Shown piece by piece: positions 31,569 to 37,944 of a DNA stretch of 50,010 nt (position 1 is the first letter of the stretch; the number at the start of each line of letters is the position of its first letter). The position numbers and the translations under genes were made by a program. The stretch lies in contig WSXX01000031.1 in the NCBI GenBank assembly GCA_009773515.1, positions 684 to 50,693 on the forward strand, read 5' to 3'. The notes under the pieces are model-generated. The model was not told where the DNA came from, did not search any database, and saw only the letters and a program-made list of their open reading frames with translations. This stretch comes from Bacteroidota bacterium (GTDB taxonomy: Bacteria > Bacteroidota > Bacteroidia > Bacteroidales > Lentimicrobiaceae).

Positions 31569-32723
31569 TTATTGTACAATATCCTTATCTGCAAGTTCAG
31601 TTCTGTTATGCAAAATATCGTTTTCCAGAATCTCTCTGAAACGTTCAGGTTCTTCAAAAAGGGGGCCATGAGCAGAGTTTTCAAAAGTGTAAAAACCTTT
31701 CAAAGGAGCAATAAGCCTTTTGCAATAGTCCTTAGACAAATCTACATTCACCGTTAAATCGTACCTACCGCTGACAAAGTAAACGGGAACTCCGATTTCG
31801 GGATAAGCTGCAGCGAAATCAGTGGTTAGGGTTTGGGTTTTCAGGTTTGTTGAAGGCAGAAACATGATCTTCGATTTCCAGATGGTATATTTCTCCCTGA
31901 GCGTATAAGCTTTGCAGGTCCAGACAGGTAAGAAGATGTCCTTGAAAACCGACTTCATGCTTCTCATGGTTCCGATGCCCAGACCGTGCATCAGGTTATC
32001 GCGCGCAGCCGAGTTATAAAAAGAGATCAAATCTGATTCTGTTTTCAAATGCTTAAATTTTTTCAACTGCTTTAATGCCCGTTGATCGTTCACTTCCGTA
32101 AAGTGCTTTAACATAAAGTCGTAGGCAATTCTTTCCGATTCGGTCTGCCTGGTTAACTGTCCCATGGCAATGTAGGCGTGATAAAGTTCCGGAGCCCTGG
32201 ATTCTGCCGGCAAAGCAATGGTGCTTCCGCCAGACCAGGCCATAATGTAAATCTTTTCCTTTTTAAATCTCTCCCTCAGATAGTTGCTTACTTCAATTGC
32301 ATCGGATGTAAGCTGTTCCAGTGTCATGCTTTCTCTGGTTACTTCAGGGTTGTGCGACAAGCCGCCACCGCGCTGTTCCCAGTAGCAGACGGTGAAGTAA
32401 TCCTCAAGTCCGGGATTGAATTTTTCGAACAGAAAGTAATTCGGAAAGCCTGGTCCACCGTGTAAGAATAGTAAAACCGGATTGTCAGTATTTTTGCTTC
32501 GGACAAACATACCCTGTTTAACTCCACCAATGTTTACAAAGATTTTTTCGGAGAGGGAGCCTTCCAGGACTTTCCCTTCTTTGTCAAGAAACTGTTCAGG
32601 TGTTCCGGGACTTATAATCATTAAAAAAATCCAGAGAGCAGCCGCACAGGCCAGCAGCAGAGAAAGTGAAATGAGCAGTACCATTTTGAAGCTTTTTTTG
32701 ATAGTTTTTGTTTTGTTTTTCAT
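31569..32723 (-). CDS. Membrane-anchored alpha/beta hydrolase (prolyl aminopeptidase-like)
   Basis: A 384-residue protein with one N-terminal membrane segment (~14-37), probably an uncleaved anchor. The rest is an alpha/beta hydrolase of the peptidase S33 type: oxyanion motif H88-GGPG92, then YWEQRGGG (114-121), nucleophile S164 in MAWSGGS, D322 in SGRYDLTV and H352 in NSAHGPLFEEPERF. The nucleophile elbow reads A-W-S-G-G rather than G-x-S-x-G, a conservative change. S33 members cleave N-terminal residues from peptides or act as esterases; the substrate here is unknown. A TAATTTTG -7 box lies 38 bases before the start. The downstream neighbour on the same strand is the beta-lactamase-like hydrolase, 156 bases away, probably a separate unit. 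Confidence 0.5.
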   Translation of the reverse strand: MKNKTKTIKKSFKMVLLISLSLLLACAAALWIFLMIISPGTPEQFLDKEGKVLEGSLSEKIFVNIGGVKQGMFVRSKNTDNPVLLFLHGGPGFPNYFLFEKFNPGLEDYFTVCYWEQRGGGLSHNPEVTRESMTLEQLTSDAIEVSNYLRERFKKEKIYIMAWSGGSTIALPAESRAPELYHAYIAMGQLTRQTESERIAYDFMLKHFTEVNDQRALKQLKKFKHLKTESDLISFYNSAARDNLMHGLGIGTMRSMKSVFKDIFLPVWTCKAYTLREKYTIWKSKIMFLPSTNLKTQTLTTDFAAAYPEIGVPVYFVSGRYDLTVNVDLSKDYCKRLIAPLKGFYTFENSAHGPLFEEPERFREILENDILHNRTELADKDIVQ

Positions 32724-33093
32724 GTTGCTGACTATCCGGTGATTAATCCGAGGAACAGAACAAAATTATCCTCTTCATTATGAAAGGAAAAAAGAAAAGT
32801 GATGAAGGGGTTGTTTCAGGGAGTGAATGAGGGATGTTGAGGGATGACTCAAAAAATGGTCGTTGGTTTCTCCGCTTTCATAACTGAACGGCGAACATGC
32901 TCTTATCTGACAATCATCCATAGTTTAAGCAAAAAAAAAGATAACGGGAATATCGTTACCTTTTCTTTTGTTGGAAAGTTGAAAGTATTTCTCCACTTTT
33001 TAGCAGGCAGGATCAACCTTATTTAATCTTTTAAACCTCAGTTAAACACAATCCTCCTAAACACAAATCTGCACTTTATTTCCCACAATCATC
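32724..33093. other. Intergenic region
   Basis: 370 bases between two minus-strand genes. It holds the -7 box at 32761-32768 and nothing else that I can support. Confidence 0.5.
32761..32768 (-). promoter_or_regulatory. Putative -7 box of the alpha/beta hydrolase gene
   Basis: TAATTTTG on the minus strand matches TAnnTTTG exactly, 38 bases before the ATG. A clear -33 element is not visible. Confidence 0.5.
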
Positions 33094-33711
33094 CTATTTA
33101 AAATTCAACACCAATGATATATTATGATAATTCAATGTTTGAAAAATAGGATTCTCATTGATGTTTAGCAGACCCAAAGAATATCTTATCTCCGGTGCAA
33201 GAATAAAAAATTTCAGTTTGTTTTCTAGCCCAACTCCAAAGTCAATGGCAAAATCAGGTTTGTTTTTGAACTCAGCACTTGATTTTGATTTATTTTTAAG
33301 TGGTAACCTAAAATTGGGTCCAACGAGAAAATATGGAATGATTTTCCCATCACCTGATTTATAGACAAAATGAGTCATAATCTCTAATGAAACGGGTAAA
33401 ACCTGATAGGTAATAATTGAATTCTCATTATTTGTTGTTTCGATTCCGCTATTGTTAAGTGCAAGTTCGGCTTTAGGTGAGAATAATAAGTTCTTAGAAA
33501 TTGAATAATCCATAAACACACCAACTTTTGCGCCGATACCATTGTAGATCTTCGAATTATCTGGTAAGGTTTCTTTTGAAAGAAGTAATGAATAATTTGT
33601 ACCCACATTAAATCCAAAGCGTAATTTACTGTCAATAGCTTTGTTTTCTGATTGAGCAAAACCAACGAATGTGCAAAATGCGACCGTAGCTGTTAAAACC
33701 AGTTTTTTCAT
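33094..33711 (-). CDS. Outer-membrane beta-barrel protein (PorT/OmpW-like size)
   Basis: I start this at ATG 33711, giving 206 residues and a clean signal peptide (MKKLVLTATVAFCTFVGFAQ); an upstream ATG at 33765 only adds an 18-residue non-signal leader. The body alternates short amphipathic strands (LRFGFNVGTNYSLLL, VGVFMDYSISKNLLFSPKAELAL, FILAPEIRYSLGLLN) and ends with LVLNFK, as expected of a small outer-membrane barrel. It resembles the broad Bacteroidota outer membrane beta-barrel protein group. Function is unknown. It stands alone at the edge of an accessory stretch. Fold class is moderately secure. Confidence 0.5.
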   Translation of the reverse strand: MKKLVLTATVAFCTFVGFAQSENKAIDSKLRFGFNVGTNYSLLLSKETLPDNSKIYNGIGAKVGVFMDYSISKNLLFSPKAELALNNSGIETTNNENSIITYQVLPVSLEIMTHFVYKSGDGKIIPYFLVGPNFRLPLKNKSKSSAEFKNKPDFAIDFGVGLENKLKFFILAPEIRYSLGLLNINENPIFQTLNYHNISLVLNFK

Positions 33712-34058
33712 GATGAAAGTTTTAGGATTAATAATTAAAAAGCTGGTAAACATTATGTCATTCAATATACTTTAATTTTATTTCCCTAAGTAACGGAAGT
33801 TTTATTTCTATATTGTGGATAATTGAAAATTAATAGTATTGCATATACACAGGATTTATCACAAGCATATATGCCCTATAAAAATCAGTTTCAAAATAAA
33901 CCTTGCGTTCAGCGCCCTCATTAACACTCTCTGTTAAGTCCGATCTCCACCTATAGTTTATTTTCTAAAAAATAAACTTCTAATCTCTTTTCTTTTTGTT
34001 TCTTGTAATGCTTTTCGACTTCAATAGCTGAGACTGTTTGCACGCCATTGCCAGGAAA

Positions 34059-34091
34059 TATCGAAACATGCATAAAATGCAAGTTTCGATA
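34059..34091. repeat. Imperfect stem-loop
   Basis: TATCGAAAC (34059-34067) pairs with GTTTCGATA (34083-34091); after one mismatch a further TGCA/TGCA pairing closes a TAAAA loop. There is no T-run and no adjacent gene end, so it does not look like a terminator. Confidence 0.5.
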
Positions 34092-34192
34092 ATCATAATG
34101 AAAGGAGGATTAACTATTATCATGTTCTTTTTGTACCAGCCTGGAGGATGGGTCGTCCTGCCATTGGCTTTAGCGAGTATATAATTATTGAT

Positions 34193-34337
34193 AAATGCAA
34201 CAAATACTTTGCGCCAAAATCATAGAAATAGCTATTGCACGTGTCAGTGGACGCGCGCGAGCGGCATGGGTGGAAAATGATTGAGTGTTTAGGCGATACT
34301 AATACACCCGTCAGGGGACGCGCGCGAGCAGCATGGG
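34193..34337 (+). repeat. GC-rich dispersed repeat, copies A and B
   Basis: Two 33-bp units (34238-34270 and 34305-34337), 67 bases apart and differing at 4 positions, share GGACGCGCGCGAGC and GCATGGG. The 5' flank of copy A (CTTTGCGCCAAAATCA) also recurs near 36320. Degenerate relatives lie at 36303-36392 and 37738-37830. Confidence 0.5.
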
Positions 34338-34370
34338 AAATATTACGGTTTAAGAATAAATTGGCATCCG

Positions 34371-34766
34371 TTATTTATTTTCAAACTCTGTTTTGCAATC
34401 CTCACAGCGAAATTTTTTTCTGATGTTGCCAAATGGAACCCAGGAAAAAAGTGAAAGAATAACAATGAACCATTTCTTCACTTTATTATATCCAAATCCG
34501 AACGTAACATTTGCTGAGTGGCAATTCGGACAAATAATTTCAATCACTTTTGATTGTGAAGATGTCAGCTGCTGAGCTTTCTCAAGATCACTTTCATCAA
34601 TCATTACCTGAATACCTGCGCCCAGGATTCCATAATAATGCGGCATTAAATTGGAAAAGTTTTCATTTGTCAGAAAACAGTTGATGCCGTTGTTTTCCAG
34701 TGTACCTTTAATAAGGTATGCCTCTTGTAAGTTGCTGCAGCTTGTTAAAATTACAGTATCAGCCAT
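34371..34766 (-). CDS. DUF2007-like protein with C-terminal zinc ribbon
   Basis: 131 residues. The N-terminal ~65 residues (TVILTSCSNLQEAYLIKGTL, NGINCFLTNE, GIQVMIDESDLEKAQQL) match the DUF2007 pattern, a small PII-like fold called 'putative signal transducing protein'. The C-terminus has two CxxC knuckles (C79/C82 and C121/C124) that could bind zinc, separated by a hydrophobic stretch (99-112) that may touch the membrane. Family role is not established. It is encoded 43 bases after the TPR membrane protein on the same strand, so they may be co-transcribed. Family call is fairly sure. Confidence 0.5.
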   Translation of the reverse strand: MADTVILTSCSNLQEAYLIKGTLENNGINCFLTNENFSNLMPHYYGILGAGIQVMIDESDLEKAQQLTSSQSKVIEIICPNCHSANVTFGFGYNKVKKWFIVILSLFSWVPFGNIRKKFRCEDCKTEFENK

Positions 34767-34809
34767 TTGTGTTTGTATTGAGGTTAGAACGCGATTAAAG
34801 TTCAGCTAT

Positions 34810-35457
34810 TCAGTTTGTTTGCCATTGTTTTATTTTTTTTTCAATCACTATCATCCGGATTTCAAGTTCTTCAGTTATCAGACTTTTATCAATTTCCATA
34901 AGCTTATCGTAGTATTCCAATGTCTCTTCACAATTGTTGGAATTTTTTTCGCAATCCACAGAAAGTGCAAGAATCAAATTATATAAAGCCAGGCTGTTGT
35001 TCTGGTCAATATTTAAGGCAAGTTTAAAATTTGTGATTGCATTTTCGATTTCATTGTTATAAAGGTGGTGTTTACCTGTTTTGATTAACAGATCCAGCGC
35101 CTCTGCTTTTTCAAGATGATCTTTTTGTGCCATAAAATTATAATGATTATGGCTTCCGGAATTATTAAAATATGATGCATTAAAATAAATCAGGGCGAAT
35201 ACTGATATCAAAGCGAGAACAATTAGTAAACCATAAAATTTTTGTTTGCGCCAATTTATCAGACTTTTCTTTTTCGCTTCTTTTAGCCTGTTTTCAATAA
35301 TTTCAGGGTTGGTGGTGTATGTTTCTTTTAGTTTAAATTCTGTTTGATTATGAATCTCCTGAGTTTCATATCCAGCAATTTTATTCTCTTTCCTGAACGG
35401 CTTTCGTGGCTTCATCTGGTAGATCCATTTCTGAAGCCCAAATCCCATGTATCCCAT
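34810..35457 (-). CDS. Single-pass membrane protein with TPR-like domain
   Basis: 215 residues. The N-terminal MGYMGFGLQKWIYQMKPRKP motif recalls a group of Bacteroidota proteins whose role I do not know. A basic cytoplasmic stretch (~55-72) precedes one membrane segment (74-92), and the outer part has at least one tetratricopeptide-like repeat (LLIKTGKHHLYNNEIENAI then FKLALNIDQNNSLALYNL, ~122-165). TPR domains bind proteins, so an adaptor or scaffold is plausible. It lies between the DUF2007-like gene and the HEPN-MNT pair, 123 bases after the HEPN stop. Confidence 0.5.
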   Translation of the reverse strand: MGYMGFGLQKWIYQMKPRKPFRKENKIAGYETQEIHNQTEFKLKETYTTNPEIIENRLKEAKKKSLINWRKQKFYGLLIVLALISVFALIYFNASYFNNSGSHNHYNFMAQKDHLEKAEALDLLIKTGKHHLYNNEIENAITNFKLALNIDQNNSLALYNLILALSVDCEKNSNNCEETLEYYDKLMEIDKSLITEELEIRMIVIEKKIKQWQTN

Positions 35458-35580
35458 AGTTATTTTCAGTTGGAGGAAGTTATTGGTGAATTTTTTATCC
35501 CAAGGAGGATTTCTTGAAGTTGGCTGGTTCTGTTTTACCCCTGATTAAATTGATGTTGTATGTATGTTAAAGGCCGATAA

Positions 35581-35970
35581 TCAAGCATCAATCAACGACT
35601 CTACTTTTTCAATAAGCTTTTGGGTTGGAGCAAAATATGGCAGGACTTTTTCCTGATCAAAATCAAATAAGTCATCATAATCTCCCTTCTGACGCCATGT
35701 AAAAAGTTGAGAATAGCTTTTGCCAAGATCTTTAGAGATTATTCCGGTTTTAATAAACTCTTCTGAAAATAAAGATTTTACCCCATTGTGAGTTGTTGCA
35801 TTCAGATCGGAGTTTAAAAGCAATGCTGTCACTGCGTAGTAACAAGCATAATAAAGTCTGTTAATAGAAGCGTTCCACCTTTGCCTGTCCGCCAAAATTC
35901 TGGCATCTTCAAGTGTATCCCATGAACGGGATAAGCGATATTTTACCAAATCTCTTTTCGTTCCGGTCAT
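35581..35970 (-). CDS. HEPN-domain protein of a HEPN-MNT pair
   Basis: 129 residues, all helical by pattern. SINRLYYACYYAVTALL (36-51) and TWRQKGDYDD (91-100) are characteristic of the HEPN family (PF05168). In HEPN-MNT modules the HEPN protein is often a toxin with RNase activity that the partner nucleotidyltransferase silences by AMPylation, but a clear R-x4-6-H motif is not visible here, so activity is uncertain. Its start overlaps the stop of the MNT gene by 4 bases (35967-35970), which implies translational coupling. Family and pairing are secure; toxin function is inferred. Confidence 0.5.
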   Translation of the reverse strand: MTGTKRDLVKYRLSRSWDTLEDARILADRQRWNASINRLYYACYYAVTALLLNSDLNATTHNGVKSLFSEEFIKTGIISKDLGKSYSQLFTWRQKGDYDDLFDFDQEKVLPYFAPTQKLIEKVESLIDA

Positions 35971-36287
35971 ATAATTCTAAGCCCTTCTTTTTGAATGTTT
36001 TGATATAGAGGTGTTAATGAATAATTCTTTGTCCACTCTGTTCTGGAATAAATTAATGGAGAAAAAATTTCACCTGTTTCAAGTTCAAGTTCGTAAAAAT
36101 CATCCATCAGATTGGTTTCAACTTCAAAAGTAATCTTAGTATTATTTAAAAGAATCAATAAATCCCAGTCAGAAAGTTTTCCTGCGTTGCCACGTGCCTG
36201 AGAACCATAAAGGTAGATCTCTGAATCCGGATATTTAGCCAAAGCCAGATCAGTTATCATTTTTAATATTTTAGCTCTTGTACTCAT
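35967..36287 (-). CDS. MNT-type nucleotidyltransferase of a HEPN-MNT pair
   Basis: 106 residues, a minimal nucleotidyltransferase (PF01909-type). The motif G28-S29-QARG followed by D40-W-D42 is the nucleotide- and metal-binding signature. Length is normal for MNT partners (about 95-140). It is the first gene of a two-gene unit with the HEPN gene, overlapping it by four bases. Related MNTs AMPylate their HEPN partner; that is family knowledge, not shown here. A TATCTTTG box (36293-36300) lies only 5 bases before the ATG, suggesting a leaderless or very short leader mRNA. Confidence 0.5.
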   Translation of the reverse strand: MSTRAKILKMITDLALAKYPDSEIYLYGSQARGNAGKLSDWDLLILLNNTKITFEVETNLMDDFYELELETGEIFSPLIYSRTEWTKNYSLTPLYQNIQKEGLRII

Positions 36288-36292
36288 AAACG

Positions 36293-36300
36293 CAAAGATA
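36293..36300 (-). promoter_or_regulatory. -7 box of the HEPN-MNT operon
   Basis: TATCTTTG on the minus strand matches TAnnTTTG exactly. It ends 5 bases before the MNT ATG, so transcription would begin almost at the start codon. A -33 TTTG at normal spacing is not visible. Confidence 0.5.
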
Positions 36301-36302
36301 AT

Positions 36303-36392
36303 TAAAATGTACGAATTTCCTTTGTGCCAAAATCAAACTAAAAAATCATGTGATGCTGTTGCACGCGCCATGAAACGCACACAGTATGGGTC
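36303..36392 (+). repeat. GC-rich dispersed repeat, copy C (degenerate)
   Basis: It shares AATGTACGAATTT with copy D, CTTTGTGCCAAAATCA with copy A, and a degraded core (CACGCGCCATGAAACGC ... GTATGGG) with A, B and D. Confidence 0.5.
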
Positions 36393-36676
36393 AGGAAATA
36401 ATGACAAAATATAAAGCCCCGGCATTAGAGCCATTGTTATCAATTGTTCGGGATATGGATATAAATCCGGCTTCTGAAATTTCATAGTTGATTTTGCTAA
36501 AATTTCTGCCCGCATCAAAAAGTAAGATACGGGCTGCATAGGCAGCAAGTCATGACGTCCGGACATTGACAGCATGCACATGTTGCATGGTAGCAATATT
36601 CTCCTTACTGAAAAGTTTTCGAACCAGAAGAGAATTTTACCAATATTTAGTCAAACCTATCTAATTAAAATGCGCA

Positions 36677-37612
36677 CTAAACATTTTCAGCAAGTATGCT
36701 TTGATAGGTCTTTGTTTCTGCAAATATTTCATCCTTAAACGGATTCAATTTGTTCTTTTTAATTCTGATCATCTGATAAACAAAAAGTGAAAAGTTTGCT
36801 AACAGAGCGATTAAACTTACAATAAAGAATGCTTTAGGATTGTGAGTTGTCGGTACAGGGGCAATTTTGTCGGCAAACTGCGGAACAGTCATTACAAACA
36901 TAATCCACAGCGCAAGAGTTGATGCCCTATGTTGAAGCCATGCTCCTTTAACAATAAAAAATGCAGGAATAGTGCATGAAAGAAGCAATGCTACTCCACA
37001 GTAAAAAGAGTGATCGGATATGCAATTGTAGGTATAAGCAAAGTTCCACAGATCGTAAGCTATAATCCATGCCCAAATCATATCAGGCCATATCATGTCT
37101 TTAGAATTGCTTTTTGAGATTATTATTCCTAACCATCCGCAAATTGTTAGTATGTTGAGAATGCCAGCAATACCATTCATAATATTCCATGGCCCGGATA
37201 TTGTCCAAAGGTTATCAACATATCCACCATTCCACAATCCGTAACTGTAAACCTGAAAATCTCTGATACATGCTTCCAGAATATTAATAGCAAGAATTGC
37301 TGCCGGAAAAACAAGAGCCCATTTCCGTTTTGCTAAGTAAGGAATGTACCTGATAGCCATAAAACCTATGACCCCTGCTAACGCCGAATAAGTCTTAACC
37401 CAATTAAACCATGTGCCAGTTCCATATTCATTTCCCGGAGCTGCAGTTTTTGGCCAAACAAAAATTGTAAGTATAATCGGTACGATAATAAAAAGCAGAA
37501 TCCCTCCCCACTTTGTTGTTCTTCCAAATTCGTTAAATGCAATAAGAGTAAAAGTAACGATGAGCAAAATTACCCACCCATTCCAACCTGGCACCTCGTA
37601 TAAGTAATTCAT
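36677..37612 (-). CDS. Polytopic membrane protein (possibly DUF5692)
   Basis: 311 residues with about eight hydrophobic segments and short polar loops. Aromatic-rich motifs stand out: WNGWVILLIV at the start, LWNGGYVDNLWTISGPWNIMN near 125-145 and WPDMIWAWIIAYDLWNFAYTYN near 175-195. I associate these with DUF5692, an uncharacterised family, but from memory only. The C-terminal ~35 residues are charged and cytoplasmic. No transporter signature or catalytic motif was seen. It is a single gene between repeat copies C and D. Confidence 0.5.
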   Translation of the reverse strand: MNYLYEVPGWNGWVILLIVTFTLIAFNEFGRTTKWGGILLFIIVPIILTIFVWPKTAAPGNEYGTGTWFNWVKTYSALAGVIGFMAIRYIPYLAKRKWALVFPAAILAINILEACIRDFQVYSYGLWNGGYVDNLWTISGPWNIMNGIAGILNILTICGWLGIIISKSNSKDMIWPDMIWAWIIAYDLWNFAYTYNCISDHSFYCGVALLLSCTIPAFFIVKGAWLQHRASTLALWIMFVMTVPQFADKIAPVPTTHNPKAFFIVSLIALLANFSLFVYQMIRIKKNKLNPFKDEIFAETKTYQSILAENV

Positions 37613-37737
37613 GACACATTTGGTTTTATGTTTAAAAGTTCACGAAAATTATGCTTTTTAAAATTACTTTCATTTATTGACCGATGCTATAAGTTGCCGG
37701 ACATTTCAGACTCATTCCGGTTGCCAGAATTTTTTAT

Positions 37738-37830
37738 AAATGTACGAATTTTCTCCGTGCAAAAAAAGTATTGAATAATAGGTCGATGGCTAATTCACGC
37801 TTCAGGAGACGCGCGAGAGCGAGACGTATG
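37738..37830 (+). repeat. GC-rich dispersed repeat, copy D
   Basis: Begins AATGTACGAATTTTCT like copy C and carries TCAGGAGACGCGCGAGAGC, a variant of the A/B core. It lies in the 332-base gap (37613-37944) between the membrane protein and the PNGase-like gene. Confidence 0.5.
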
Positions 37831-37859
37831 CCAGCGGGATAGGCGGGAACTAAATAGAC

Positions 37860-37892
37860 AGCGTGGCAAACCACATTTTGATTTGCCACGCT
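37860..37892 (-). terminator. Hairpin downstream of the SusC-SusD-PNGase operon
   Basis: AGCGTGGCAAA (37860-37870) and TTTGCCACGCT (37882-37892) are a perfect 11-bp inverted repeat with an 11-base loop, 53 bases past the last gene of the operon. No strong T-run follows on the minus strand, so it may be a terminator or an mRNA-stabilising hairpin. Confidence 0.5.
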
Positions 37893-37944
37893 GAGTAAAA
37901 ATCAGTATTCTATTGCCGGAAAAAAAAGACTGAATAGTTTTTAC

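Larger units (their letters stand above)
33712..34370. other. Intergenic region with stem-loop and GC-rich direct repeats
   Basis: About 660 bases without a credible gene. It contains an imperfect stem-loop (34059-34091) and two copies of a GC-rich 33-bp repeat (34238-34337); both are listed separately. Base composition jumps from AT-rich to CG-rich within these repeats. Confidence 0.5.
36288..36676. other. Intergenic region with a degenerate repeat copy
   Basis: It holds the MNT -7 box and repeat copy C (36303-36392). The rest (~36400-36676) shows no gene, RNA or hairpin I can support. Confidence 0.5.

Noticed and set aside
36333-36596. 87-codon minus frame between the MNT gene and the membrane protein
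   Set aside because: It covers repeat copy C, is rich in Met and Cys without pattern, and has no promoter or family match.
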